From assembly GCF_026627255.1 (NCBI RefSeq), contig NZ_JAPNLM010000008.1, positions 1-64,000 of the forward strand: 64,000 bases of DNA. The letters are read 5' to 3'. The stretch comes from Streptomyces antarcticus. Lineage in GTDB: Bacteria; Actinomycetota; Actinomycetes; Streptomycetales; Streptomycetaceae. Every line of letters starts with the position of its first letter. The stretch's first letter is position 1. Below the pieces are notes generated by a model, which worked only from the letters and a program-made list of their open reading frames with translations, was not told where the DNA came from and made no database searches. Position numbers and translations under genes: made by a program. Positions 25,415 to 34,103 of the stretch are shown here, piece after piece.

Positions 25415-26779
25415 ATGAGCTTCGAAGACCGCCATCTGATGCCGCTGGTCGACGAGGGCCTGGGCAACAGTGCCTACCTGGTCGACCTGGGTGACGGCCG
25501 GGCGCTGGCCGTCGACGCCGCCCGGGATCTGCGCGCCCTGCGGGCTGCCGCGGACCGGCGTGACCTGAGGGTGGCGTTCGCCGCCGACACCCACCTGCAC
25601 GCCGATTTCCTCTCCGGCGCGCTTCAGCTCGCCGCTGACGACGGCGCCCAGGTGCTGGCCTCCGCCGCCGGAAACCGGGCCTTCCTTCACACCGCTCTGG
25701 GCGATGGCGACGAGGTGGACCTCGGCGGGCTGACCCTGCGGGCGCTGGCCACCCCCGGCCACACCGATGAGCACCTGTCCTTCCTGTTGCTCGACGGATC
25801 GGCCGAGCTGGGGGTGTTCACCGGCGGGTCCCTGATCGTCGGCTCGGCCGCCCGCACCGACCTGCTCGGCGAGGAGCGGACGGTGGAACTTGCCCGCGCC
25901 CAGTACCGCTCCCTCCAGCGTCTGACCGCCCTCCCCGATGCGACCGGGGTGTGGCCGACCCATGGCGCCGGGTCGTTCTGTTCGGCACCGCCCGGATCTG
26001 AGCGGACCACCACCATCGGGGCGCAGAAGCGGGCCAACCTGCTGCTGACTGCCCCGGACGAGGACACCTTTGTGACGGCGCTGCTGTCCGGTCTCGGTTC
26101 CTACCCTGCCTACTTCGACCGCCTGGGCGAGATCAACCGCCGAGGCCCCGCTCTTATCGCCGCAGAGCCTGCCCTGCCGGCCCTGACCCCTGCCGAGGTG
26201 CGGACCCTGCTCGGCGAAGGCGCGTACGTGGTCGACGTGCGGCCGGTGGCGGAGTTCGCCTCCGGCCACATCCCTGGCGCGGTGTCCATCCCGCTGCGCG
26301 GCCAGTTCGCGACCTGGCTGGGCTGGCTGCTGCCCGACACCGTCCCACTCGTCTTCGTCGCCGGCCCCCGACAGGATCTGGCCGAGGTCACCTGGCAGTC
26401 CCTGAAGATCGGATACGAGCGCCTCGCCGGTCATCTGGGCGGCGGCATGATCGCCTGGAAGGCCGACGGCGGAGCAGAGCAGAGCATCGAGCTTCTCGCG
26501 CCCGGCCGCCTCGCCAACCGCCCGGTCCTCGACGTCCGGCAGGCGGCGGAGCACACCGCCGGGCACATTCCCGGCGCGCTGCACATCGAACTCGGCGACC
26601 TGGCATCGCACGCCGACCGGACCCCGGTCGGCGCCGTGGTCGCCTGCGGGCACGGCGAGCGCGCGATGACGGCGGCCAGCCTGCTGCAGCGCGCCGGACA
26701 CCACGGCCTCGCCGTCCTCGACGGCGGCCCCGGCGACTGGGCCGCCGCCACCGGCCGCCCCCTGCGGGAGAGCCGGTGA
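25415..26779 (+). CDS. MBL-fold hydrolase with two rhodanese domains (persulfide dioxygenase-like)
   Basis: This 454-residue protein has an N-terminal metallo-beta-lactamase domain with the DTHLHADFLSGA metal motif and GHTDEHLSFL, typical of persulfide dioxygenase/ETHE1-like proteins. Two rhodanese domains follow. The first (about 265-350) lacks the catalytic Cys (VFVAGPRQD in its place). The second (about 365-450) keeps it (VACGHGERAM). The combination should oxidise or transfer persulfide sulfur. The ATG at 25415 has GGGAG upstream. It overlaps the next gene (MFS) by 4 bases. Confidence 0.88.
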   Translation: MSFEDRHLMPLVDEGLGNSAYLVDLGDGRALAVDAARDLRALRAAADRRDLRVAFAADTHLHADFLSGALQLAADDGAQVLASAAGNRAFLHTALGDGDEVDLGGLTLRALATPGHTDEHLSFLLLDGSAELGVFTGGSLIVGSAARTDLLGEERTVELARAQYRSLQRLTALPDATGVWPTHGAGSFCSAPPGSERTTTIGAQKRANLLLTAPDEDTFVTALLSGLGSYPAYFDRLGEINRRGPALIAAEPALPALTPAEVRTLLGEGAYVVDVRPVAEFASGHIPGAVSIPLRGQFATWLGWLLPDTVPLVFVAGPRQDLAEVTWQSLKIGYERLAGHLGGGMIAWKADGGAEQSIELLAPGRLANRPVLDVRQAAEHTAGHIPGALHIELGDLASHADRTPVGAVVACGHGERAMTAASLLQRAGHHGLAVLDGGPGDWAAATGRPLRESR

Positions 26780-28047
26780 CCACCCCGCCCACCACCACCG
26801 GCCCTGCCGGAGGGATTCGGCTCGGACTGCGCGCCAACCTCGCCCAGTTCACCCTCCTCGTTGCCGTCAATGCCCTGGTCGGCGGCATGCTCGGCCAGGA
26901 ACGCACCGTCCTACCCCTGCTGGCCGACCAGACGTTCCACCTCGACGGCTACACCTCGGCCCTGACCTACATCCTGGCCTTCGGCGCCACCAAGGCCGTC
27001 ACCAACTTCTTCGCCGGCACCCTGTCCGACCGATACGGCCGCAAGCCCGTCCTGGTCGCGGGCTGGCTGATCGCCCTCCCCGTACCGGCGATGCTGGCCT
27101 GGGGCCCGTCCTGGGGCTGGATCGTCGCCGCGAACGTCCTGCTCGGCGTCAACCAGGGCCTGACCTGGTCCACCACCGTCATCATGAAAATCGACCTGGC
27201 CGGACCCGAACGACGCGGCCTCGCGATGGGCTTCAACGAGGCCGCCGGCTACGTCGCCGTCGCCGCGACCGCCATGGCCACCGGAGCCATCGCCGGCCAC
27301 TACGGTCTTCGCCCCGCCCCGTTCCTCCTCGGCGCCGCCTACATCGTGCTCGCCCTGGGCCTGTCCACCCTCGCCGTCCGCGAGACCCGCGACCACGCCC
27401 GTCTGGAGGCCACCCGGCATCCGGCACCCGACAACCCCGACCACCACGGTGAACTGACTACCCGCCAGATCGCCTGGCTCACCAGCGCCCGCGACAAGGC
27501 CCTGTCCGCCGCCAGCCAAGCCGGCCTGGTCAACAACCTCAACGACGCCCTCGCCTGGGGCATCTTCCCGCTGCTCTTCGCCGCCCACGGCCTGTCCATC
27601 ACTCAGATCGGTATCCTCGCCGCCCTCTACCCTGCCGTCTGGGGAGCCGGGCAGATGCTCACCGGCTGGTGGTCCGACCACATCGGCCGCAAACACCTCA
27701 TCACCACGGGCATGCTCATCCAGGCTGCCGCCATCGCCCTGGTCGCCGCAGGCACCACCTTCGGAACGTGGGCCGTCGCCCAGATCCTCCTCGGCGCCGG
27801 CACCGCGATGGTCTACCCCACCCTGCTGGCCACCATCGGCGACGTCGCCCACCCCGCCTGGCGCGCCCGAGCGGTGGGCGTCTACCGCCTCTGGCGCGAC
27901 GGCGGCTTCGCCATCGGCGCTCTCCTCGCCGGCATCCTCGCCGACGCCTACGGCCTCACCACCGCCATCTGGGCCATCGCCGCCCTCACCGCCGCCTCCG
28001 GACTCCTGGTCGCCGTCCGGATGTACGAAACCCACCCCCGCGCCTGA
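26776..28047 (+). CDS. MFS transporter in the sulfur cassette
   Basis: This 423-residue membrane transporter of the major facilitator superfamily has about twelve helices. The loop 2-3 motif is FAGTLSDRYGRKPVLVAG, and its counterpart in the second half is LTGWWSDHIGRKHLITTG. The GTG start lies inside the TGA of the MBL-rhodanese gene (GTGA), so the two are coupled. Its substrate is unknown. Position suggests a sulfur compound such as sulfite or thiosulfate; that is inference. Confidence 0.85.
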   Translation: MTTPPTTTGPAGGIRLGLRANLAQFTLLVAVNALVGGMLGQERTVLPLLADQTFHLDGYTSALTYILAFGATKAVTNFFAGTLSDRYGRKPVLVAGWLIALPVPAMLAWGPSWGWIVAANVLLGVNQGLTWSTTVIMKIDLAGPERRGLAMGFNEAAGYVAVAATAMATGAIAGHYGLRPAPFLLGAAYIVLALGLSTLAVRETRDHARLEATRHPAPDNPDHHGELTTRQIAWLTSARDKALSAASQAGLVNNLNDALAWGIFPLLFAAHGLSITQIGILAALYPAVWGAGQMLTGWWSDHIGRKHLITTGMLIQAAAIALVAAGTTFGTWAVAQILLGAGTAMVYPTLLATIGDVAHPAWRARAVGVYRLWRDGGFAIGALLAGILADAYGLTTAIWAIAALTAASGLLVAVRMYETHPRA

Positions 28048-28087
28048 GTCACAGCGCGTGATCGTTTGCCGCCCTCTCCCGTTGCCG

Positions 28088-28501
28088 TCAGGCCGTTTCG
28101 GTGGGGGTGGCCTCGATGATGTGGCAGATGACGCCGGGTTCGCCGCGGCCGGCGGCCTGGTCGGCGCGGTCGCGTGCACTCTTCAGCGTCTCCCGGAGGG
28201 TCTGGAGGTCCTCGATGCGGCGGTCGATCTCGGCGAGGTGTTCGTCGAGGAGGCTGGTGACCAGGTCGCAGGGCTGTGCGCCCTGGCGCTGGAGGTCCAG
28301 GATGCGTTTGATCTCCTTCAGGCTCAGGCCGAGGGCTTGGGCCTGGCGGATGAAGTGCAGTTCGGGCAGCGCCTTCTCGGGATAGCTGCGGTATCCGGCC
28401 GCGGTGCGCTCCGCCGGGTCGATGAGGCCGTTCGCCTCGTACAAGCGCACGGCTTTGGGGCTCAGTCCGGCTTGTTTGGCCACTCGTCCGACGGTCAGCA
28501 T
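28088..28501 (-). CDS. MerR-family heavy-metal regulator
   Basis: The protein has 137 residues with an N-terminal MerR winged helix ([27 protein letters not shown]) and a long dimerisation helix (about 80-112). Cysteines are at 78 and 126. Cys78 lies just before the dimer helix, as in MerR, PbrR and CadR, while CueR uses two Cys in the C-terminal loop, so the metal may not be copper. It is divergent from the CPx-ATPase gene, with a textbook MerR promoter between them. A near-identical promoter at 33054 is a likely second target. Confidence 0.9.
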   Translation of the reverse strand: MLTVGRVAKQAGLSPKAVRLYEANGLIDPAERTAAGYRSYPEKALPELHFIRQAQALGLSLKEIKRILDLQRQGAQPCDLVTSLLDEHLAEIDRRIEDLQTLRETLKSARDRADQAAGRGEPGVICHIIEATPTETA

Positions 28502-28542
28502 GGGCTCGGTCTCCTGTGAGTGTGGATGCTGCCAGTGTGCGC

Positions 28543-28573
28543 TTGACCTTGCCCCAGGGGCAAGGTTTTAGCG
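28543..28573 (+). promoter_or_regulatory. MerR-type promoter of the CPx-ATPase gene
   Basis: A -35 TTGACC (28543-28548) and a -10-like TTAGCG (28568-28573) are separated by 19 bases, the over-long spacer of MerR promoters. The spacer holds a perfect inverted repeat, ACCTTGCCCC and GGGGCAAGGT around a central A (28546-28566). Initiation would fall at about 28580, almost at the ATG at 28582, so the transcript is probably leaderless. Confidence 0.9.
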
Positions 28574-28581
28574 TCAGGGTC

Positions 28582-30906
28582 ATGACGACCACTGACATAC
28601 CCGGAGCCGCCGCGGCGCCGGTGCAGACCGAGCCAGCGCGCACCGTCGACCTGTCGATCACGGGCATGACCTGTGCCTCGTGCGCGGCACGGATCGAGCG
28701 GAAGCTGAACAAGCTGCCAGGGGTGAGCGCGTCGGTGAACTTCGCCACCGCCGGCGCTCACGTCGGCTACGCCGACGATGTGACGACGCAGGACCTGATC
28801 GACGTGATCAAGGAGATGGGGTACGGGGCGGCCCTGCCCGCTTCGCCTGCTGCGGCCGGTGCGGAAAGCCAGGCAACCGACGCTGAGGGGTTCACCGGCG
28901 CGGAGGAGCGGCACGTACGGGCCCTGCGGGACCGGCTGATCTCTTCTGCGGTGCTGACGGTGCCGGTCGTGGTGATGTCGATGGTTCCGGCGACGCAGTT
29001 CCGGTTCTGGCAGTGGCTGGCGTTCGCGCTGGCCTCGCCGGTGGCTCTGTGGGGCGCGTGGCCCTTCCACCGGGCCGCCGCGCTGAATCTGCGGCACCGG
29101 GCCGTCACCATGGACACCCTCGTTTCGCTGGGTGTGCTGGCGGCCTGGGTGTGGAGTGTGTACGCGCTCTTCGTCGGCGGAGCCGGTGAGCCGGGGATGC
29201 GCATGGCGGTCTCGCTGCTGCCCCGCTCGGCCGCAGGCGGGCACGGCGGTCCGGCCGAGCTGTATCTGGAGGTGGCCGCGGCGCTGACCGCGTTCATCCT
29301 GGCCGGGCGGTTCTTCGAGGCGCGTGCCCGCAGGCGTGCCGGCGACGCGATCCGGGCGCTGATGGACCTGGGCGCCAAGGACGTCGCTGTCCTACGCGAC
29401 GGGCATGAGGTGCGGGTGCCGATCGAACAGCTGGCGGTGGGCGAGGAGTTCGTCGTACGGCCCGGCGAGAAGATCGCCACCGACGGGGTCGTAGCCGAGG
29501 GTTCCTCCGCGGTGGACGAGTCGCTGCTGACCGGTGAATCGCTGCCGGTGGAGGTCGGCCCGGGTGACGCGGTCACCGGCGCGACCGTCAACGCCGGCGG
29601 CAGGCTCGTCGTACGGGCCTCGCGGGTGGGTACGGACACCAAGCTGGCGCAGATCGCCCGCCTGGTGGAGGAGGCGCAGACCGGCAAGGCGGCCGTACAG
29701 CGCCTCGCCGACCGGATATCGGCGATCTTCGTGCCGATCGTGATCCTGATAGCAGCCGGGACGCTGGCCGGCTGGCTGCTGCTCGGCCACCCGGTGGCAC
29801 TCGCGCTGACCGCGGCGGTGGCCGTGCTGATCATCGCCTGCCCGTGCGCGCTCGGACTGGCCACGCCGACCGCGCTGATGGTCGGCACCGGACGCGGGGC
29901 CCAGCTCGGGCTGCTGATCCGAGGACCTGAGGTGCTGGAGTCCACCCGCCGCATCGACACGATCGTGCTGGACAAGACCGGCACCGTCACCGAGGGCCGC
30001 ATGCGGCTCGCCGAGGTCGTCACCGCCGACGGTGAGGACCGTACGGAGATCCTGCGCCTGGCCGGGGCTCTGGAGCACGCCAGTGAACACCCGATCGCCA
30101 AGGCGATCGCGGACGCCGCCACCGAGGAGAATGGCGGCCTCACCCCCGTGACCGGCTTCGCCAATCACGCGGGGCGGGGCGTCACCGGGACCGTCGACGG
30201 CCGTCAGGTCATCGCGGGGCGGGCGAGCTGGCTCGGGGCCGAGTGGGGACTGGAGGTTCCGCCCGCGCTGCTCCGGGCCCAGCAGCAGGCCGAACGAGCC
30301 GGTCGTACGGTTGTGTTCGCAGCCTGGGAGGGCAAGGTACGCGCGGCCCTGGTGGTCGCCGACACCGTCAAGCCGACCAGTGCCGAAGCCGTCGCCCAGT
30401 TCAAGTCGCTCGGGCTGACGCCGGTGCTGCTCACCGGGGACAACGAGGCGGCAGCCCGGCACGTGGCCGCCGAGGTCGGCATCGACACCGTCATTGCCGA
30501 GGTCCACCCCGAGGATAAGGTCGCCGAGGTCAAGCGTCTTCAGGGGCTGGGCAAGGTTGTCGCGATGGTGGGCGACGGAGTCAACGACGCGGCCGCCCTC
30601 GCCCAGGCCGACCTGGGACTGGCCATGGGTACGGGCACCGACGCGGCGATCGCCGCGGCCGACCTCACCCTGGTGAAGGGGGACCTGCGCGGCGCCGCCG
30701 ACGCGATCCGCCTCGCCCGTAAGACCCTTGCCACCATCAAGGGCAACCTGTTCTGGGCCTTCGCCTACAATGTCGCCGCCCTGCCGCTGGCCGCGCTCGG
30801 CCTGCTCAACCCACTGATCGCGGGGGCCGCCATGGCCTCCTCGTCGGTGTTCGTCGTCACCAACAGCCTTCGGCTGCGCCGCTTCCAGCCCGCCGGCCGC
30901 GCCTGA
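28582..30906 (+). CDS. copA: Heavy-metal (copper-type) translocating P-type ATPase
   Basis: This P1B ATPase of 774 residues exports metal from the cytoplasm. An N-terminal HMA domain has GMTC31-AS-C34. A membrane CPC motif is at 420-422, the phosphorylation site at D464-KTGT, then SEHPIAKA and [14 protein letters not shown]. The last two helices carry YN ([11 protein letters not shown]) and MASSS, the signature of copper-type IB-1 pumps. An MHG-type loop of 16 residues, rich in Gly, sits between early helices. The ATG at 28582 is preferred over the upstream frame because the promoter ends there. Confidence 0.93.
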   Translation: MTTTDIPGAAAAPVQTEPARTVDLSITGMTCASCAARIERKLNKLPGVSASVNFATAGAHVGYADDVTTQDLIDVIKEMGYGAALPASPAAAGAESQATDAEGFTGAEERHVRALRDRLISSAVLTVPVVVMSMVPATQFRFWQWLAFALASPVALWGAWPFHRAAALNLRHRAVTMDTLVSLGVLAAWVWSVYALFVGGAGEPGMRMAVSLLPRSAAGGHGGPAELYLEVAAALTAFILAGRFFEARARRRAGDAIRALMDLGAKDVAVLRDGHEVRVPIEQLAVGEEFVVRPGEKIATDGVVAEGSSAVDESLLTGESLPVEVGPGDAVTGATVNAGGRLVVRASRVGTDTKLAQIARLVEEAQTGKAAVQRLADRISAIFVPIVILIAAGTLAGWLLLGHPVALALTAAVAVLIIACPCALGLATPTALMVGTGRGAQLGLLIRGPEVLESTRRIDTIVLDKTGTVTEGRMRLAEVVTADGEDRTEILRLAGALEHASEHPIAKAIADAATEENGGLTPVTGFANHAGRGVTGTVDGRQVIAGRASWLGAEWGLEVPPALLRAQQQAERAGRTVVFAAWEGKVRAALVVADTVKPTSAEAVAQFKSLGLTPVLLTGDNEAAARHVAAEVGIDTVIAEVHPEDKVAEVKRLQGLGKVVAMVGDGVNDAAALAQADLGLAMGTGTDAAIAAADLTLVKGDLRGAADAIRLARKTLATIKGNLFWAFAYNVAALPLAALGLLNPLIAGAAMASSSVFVVTNSLRLRRFQPAGRA

Positions 30907-30917
30907 GCCGGAAAACC

Positions 30918-30953
30918 GGACCGCCCCGGCGACTTCGGTCACCGGGGCGGTCC
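30918..30953. terminator. 12-bp hairpin between copA and the HMA gene
   Basis: GGACCGCCCCGG (30918-30929) pairs with CCGGGGCGGTCC (30942-30953) across a 12-base loop. It separates two convergent genes and may end both transcripts. Confidence 0.8.
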
Positions 30954-30967
30954 TGCGTGCACGGGCG

Positions 30968-31246
30968 TCAGGCGGCGGGCCGGGCCTGGTACTCCCCGGC
31001 CTCCTCGACCGCCGCGATGAGCACGGCGGTTGCCACGGTGGCGCCCTCTTCCAGGCGGACGACGGTCCGACCAGCACGGGTATCGGTGCTCGACGAGCGG
31101 ACGCCGGGGAGTTCCTCCAGCTCGTCGTCGATCAGCAGGCCGCAGCTGGTGCAGTGCATGCCCTCGACGAGGAGGACGACCTCTGTACCGGCTCCTGCTC
31201 CGGCCGAGGCATCGGACTTCGTCTTCTTACGGCTGAACAGGCTCAC
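30968..31246 (-). CDS. Small heavy-metal-associated (CopZ-like) protein
   Basis: The 92-residue protein has one HMA domain with the metal-binding GMHCTSCG loop (Cys near residues 32 and 35), preceded by a basic N-terminus (MSLFSRKKTKSDASAG). It probably hands copper or a similar soft metal to the nearby ATPase or to the TauE-cupredoxin protein. The GTG at 31246 follows CTGGAC. It lies 13 bases after the TauE-like gene on the same strand, which suggests an operon. The presence of a hairpin on its 3' side supports its end. Confidence 0.9.
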   Translation of the reverse strand: MSLFSRKKTKSDASAGAGAGTEVVLLVEGMHCTSCGLLIDDELEELPGVRSSSTDTRAGRTVVRLEEGATVATAVLIAAVEEAGEYQARPAA

Positions 31247-31259
31247 GTCCAGGGTCTCT

Positions 31260-32423
31260 CTACTTGAAGTCGATGCTGCCGGTCTGCATGCCCATGGCGC
31301 AGGTGAAGCGCAGGGTGCCCGCTTTGCGGGTGCCCAGGTCCACCGTGGTGTCGCCGTTGCGCTTGACGATCTCCTGAACGCCGAGTTCCGGGATGGTGAA
31401 GGCGCGGGCGCAGCCTCCGGAGTCCTTCCCGTGCAGCACCAGCGTGGTGGGCACGTCCGCCTTGGCGGTGAACTGGGTGGTCTCGTAGAAGTCAGTCACC
31501 GTCAGCGTGAGGATCTGCTGCCCGGAGGCGTCCATCCGTACGGGGGCGTCGGCCGCAGACGTCTTTCCGCTCCCGGCGTCTGCCTCGGCGCTGTTCTGGT
31601 CTCCGCCCTCGACGATGAACGGGCCGCTCGCTGCGGGCCGCTTGGCCGGGGAGTCGAAGGACACCCAGCCGCCGGCTTGCAGCCCGGACATGACGGTCCA
31701 GGCGGCGACCGCCAGCACCACCACACCAGTGAGGAAGGCGAGCTGGCCCGAGAGCGCCTTGCTGGTCCGGCGGAGTACGTAGCCGAGTACCGCGAACAGC
31801 GGCGCCGTCCCCAGCACGAATCCGAACATGACCGCAGCTCCGGCCACCGGCGAGCCGGCCGTGATCGCGAGCAGCTCCACGGACAGCGTCACCCCGCATG
31901 GTACGAGGACCGTGGCGAACCCGATCAGGGCCGGGGTGGCGGCCGAGTCGGTCTTCGCGCTGCGCCGCAGCAGCCGTCCGAACGAGGCGGGAGGCCGCGG
32001 CACCAGCCGCCCCACCGCCTTGACCCCGAATAGGTCGAGCGCGAACAGCACCATCAGCAGCCCGGCGGCGACCACCATCCCTGCCTGGACGCGGGGGCTG
32101 GGCTGCAATGCTGATCCGAAGATCCCCAGCAGCGCTCCGAGGAGAGTGTGCGAGAGCAGCTTCCCGGAGAGGAAGGCCCCCACCGGAGCCAGCTGCCCGG
32201 CCAACGGCTCGGGCGCCTGGGCCGCGGCGACCCGCTCAGCGGTGGCGGTACGGCCACCGGACTTCGGCCGCTTCGCGGACGCAGCGGCGGCGGGGACTCG
32301 GGCGGGGGTGCGGCGGGTGACCGCGCCGGCGAGGAGCCCCCCTTGGACGGCGGCGCAGGAAGCGCCACCGGCGAGCAGACCGGTGCTGAGACCGGTGATG
32401 AGCAAGGTGATGGACGACGGCAT
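31260..32423 (-). CDS. TauE/SafE-DsbD-like membrane protein with C-terminal cupredoxin-like domain
   Basis: This 387-residue protein has about six hydrophobic helices (GLSTGLLAGGASCAAVQGGLL near the start, then several later). The fold resembles the sulfite-exporter/DsbD-like transmembrane family. The C-terminal domain (about 290-387) resembles a cupredoxin (GGCARAFTIPELGV and LRFTCAMGMQTGSIDF), where Cys and Met residues could ligate copper. The fusion occurs in metal operons and could move copper or reducing power across the membrane; this is inference. An HMA gene follows it. Confidence 0.82.
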   Translation of the reverse strand: MPSSITLLITGLSTGLLAGGASCAAVQGGLLAGAVTRRTPARVPAAAASAKRPKSGGRTATAERVAAAQAPEPLAGQLAPVGAFLSGKLLSHTLLGALLGIFGSALQPSPRVQAGMVVAAGLLMVLFALDLFGVKAVGRLVPRPPASFGRLLRRSAKTDSAATPALIGFATVLVPCGVTLSVELLAITAGSPVAGAAVMFGFVLGTAPLFAVLGYVLRRTSKALSGQLAFLTGVVVLAVAAWTVMSGLQAGGWVSFDSPAKRPAASGPFIVEGGDQNSAEADAGSGKTSAADAPVRMDASGQQILTLTVTDFYETTQFTAKADVPTTLVLHGKDSGGCARAFTIPELGVQEIVKRNGDTTVDLGTRKAGTLRFTCAMGMQTGSIDFK

Positions 32424-32550
32424 GCGTCGTAACTCCTATTCTGCGACAGCGGCACGCGCAGAGGGAACGCACAGTGAAATCGGGCGTGCCGAGGCGGACA
32501 TGGGGACAGCGCGGCGTCCCGCGAGGCAGAGACTCACGAGAGGGGAGCTG

Positions 32551-32964
32551 TCACGTCCGTGACACACACAACCGATGTAGATCAGGAGGGGGCAGTACGC
32601 GCGGCGGCGTGTTCGGCTGCGACACCAGGGCAGCCGGCGGGCAGGTGGCCGTGTCCGGCGCGGCGTCGAGCACCGGAGCCGTCGGACCGTCGTTGACGAC
32701 GGTCCCCTTCGGCGCCTCGCACACCTGCCGGGAGGTCGGACACTCAGGTCCGCTGTCGCTGAAATCGCTCGCCATCACCACATGCCCCGCAGGGGCATCC
32801 GAGCCGACCGTCGCGGATACAGCACCCATCGGGCCCGTCATCGCCATCGGCATCGCCATGGCGGAACGCGCCAGCCCGGTCAGGCAGAACATCAACGCGC
32901 ACACCAGCAACGCCCCGGACCAAGTCCGGAGCGCCGGGGGCAGGCGTCGCGTCATGCGCGCCAT
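32551..32964 (-). CDS. DUF6153-like small membrane/secreted protein
   Basis: The 137-residue protein has one N-terminal hydrophobic segment (WSGALLVCALMFCLTGLARSAMA) and then a Met-rich stretch (MAMPMAMTGPMGAVSA). Several cysteines occur in the outer part (PECPTSRQVCEAP and TCPPAALV). Met- and Cys-rich exported proteins of the DUF6153 kind are common beside copper genes. It is read in the same direction as the TauE-cupredoxin gene, 127 bases upstream of it. No enzyme motif is seen. Confidence 0.65.
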   Translation of the reverse strand: MARMTRRLPPALRTWSGALLVCALMFCLTGLARSAMAMPMAMTGPMGAVSATVGSDAPAGHVVMASDFSDSGPECPTSRQVCEAPKGTVVNDGPTAPVLDAAPDTATCPPAALVSQPNTPPRVLPPPDLHRLCVSRT

Positions 32965-33053
32965 CGTAGGCCACAGCCTGCCGCCGCCCCGCCGCGACCA
33001 CTAGGGCGAACCATGACTTCCACCGATCCGGGCGACGAGCCGAACTGTCGCCC

Positions 33054-33084
33054 TTGACCTTGCCCCCGGGGGAAGGGTTTAGCG
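33054..33084 (+). promoter_or_regulatory. Second MerR-type promoter
   Basis: A -35 TTGACC (33054-33059) and -10-like TTAGCG (33079-33084) are again 19 bases apart. The operator is an imperfect inverted repeat, ACCTTGCCCC and GGGGGAAGGGT. It agrees with the copA promoter at most positions, including the downstream GCGTC, so the same regulator probably acts on both. Confidence 0.85.
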
Positions 33085-33161
33085 TCGTAGTGTCAGGCAT
33101 CTGGAGGTCTGCTCTCCTCCGTGGACCTGCGATGCCGCCAGAACGGATCGGAGGACGGGTG

Positions 33162-33386
33162 ATGGACAAGCTGCTGTACCTGCTGCCGCTGCTCGCATGC
33201 CCCATCGGCATGGGGCTGATGATGTGGTTCATGATGCGCTCCCGACATTCGGACACCGCGCAGCCGCCACAGACCGCCCCCACCACCGAACAGGAGCAGG
33301 AACTCATCCGCCTCCGCAAGGAGGTAGAGGCCCTGCGCAGTGAGATCACGCCGGAGACCGCTCCCGGCAAGGACGGCACACCGTGA
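33162..33386 (+). CDS. Small Met-rich membrane protein (metal operon gene 1)
   Basis: This 74-residue protein has one transmembrane segment packed with Met, Cys and Pro ([21 protein letters not shown]) and a charged cytoplasmic-type coiled tail ([21 protein letters not shown]). The ATG at 33162 follows GGAGGACGGGTG. It is the first gene of a three-gene operon after the second MerR-type promoter. I do not recognise a characterised family. A metal-sensing or metal-handling membrane role is inferred from the promoter. Confidence 0.65.
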   Translation: MDKLLYLLPLLACPIGMGLMMWFMMRSRHSDTAQPPQTAPTTEQEQELIRLRKEVEALRSEITPETAPGKDGTP

Positions 33387-33610
33387 CCGGCATCTGGCTC
33401 CCCCTGGCCGCGACTCTCCTCGCCGTCGCCTTCATGTACGTGTGCTGCATCCGCCCGATGCGGCGCAAGGCCGGCTGCTGTACGACTCCGCCCCCACGCA
33501 CCCGGGAGAGCGTCGACGAGGAGATCAGGAACACCCGTGAGGAACTGCGCGTGCTGCGTGAGCAGGCCGCCACGCGGGAGGCCCGCGCTCCCCGGGCCTC
33601 CGGCCGGTGA
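33383..33610 (+). CDS. Small Cys-rich membrane protein (metal operon gene 2)
   Basis: This 75-residue protein has one hydrophobic helix ([21 protein letters not shown]) with two adjacent cysteines at its end and two more soon after (KAGCCTT). A helical charged tail follows ([23 protein letters not shown]). The GTG start overlaps the stop of the previous gene by 4 bases. The next gene also overlaps by 4 bases. The topology mirrors its upstream neighbour, and the two could form a small membrane complex. The family is unrecognised. Confidence 0.65.
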   Translation: MTGIWLPLAATLLAVAFMYVCCIRPMRRKAGCCTTPPPRTRESVDEEIRNTREELRVLREQAATREARAPRASGR

Positions 33611-33924
33611 CTGGGGACGAGGCCATGGAGCTCACCGTGCTGGCTGTGCCCGACTGCCCGAACGTTGCCCTACTGCTCCAGCGCCTGGAGCAGGCACTAC
33701 CCGAGGCGCGAGCGCCTGTCCGGGTCCACGTGATCACGACCGACGCGGAGGCGGCCCGCTTCGGAATGCACGGCTCACCGACTCTGCTCGCGAACGGAAT
33801 GGACCCCTTCGCCGCAGCGGGCGTCGGCACGAGTGTCTCCTGCAGGATCTACGGCGGCGCTGATGGACGCAGAGAAGGCGCCCCGAGTGTCGAGCAGCTG
33901 CGGGAAGTCCTTCAACGAGGCTGA
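33607..33924 (+). CDS. Thioredoxin-like small protein (metal operon gene 3)
   Basis: The 105-residue protein begins MELTVLAVPDCPNVALLLQRLEQAL (from an internal ATG at 33625), a thioredoxin-fold-like strand-helix start with a DCPN loop. FGMHGSPTLLANGMDPF provides the cis-proline region. Similar small proteins accompany mercury and other metal genes in actinobacteria. The GTG at 33607 overlaps the previous stop by 4 bases; the ATG at 33625 follows GGGGACGAGGCC and may be the real start. A redox or metal transfer role is inferred. Confidence 0.6.
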   Translation: MTGDEAMELTVLAVPDCPNVALLLQRLEQALPEARAPVRVHVITTDAEAARFGMHGSPTLLANGMDPFAAAGVGTSVSCRIYGGADGRREGAPSVEQLREVLQRG

Positions 33925-34103
33925 GTACTTGCGGGCTACGGGTCTACCCGGCTGCTGCCGTTGGCGCGCACCTGCGATGCCGCGGAGCTCGCCTCCTGCG
34001 ATCTGCCAGGTGATGGTGTCAGATGGATTGCAGTTTCGAGTCGGCATGCCTCATGCGATCGTCCACTGTGATCTGCGACGGGACGTTGTGCAGACTGCCA
34101 AGC

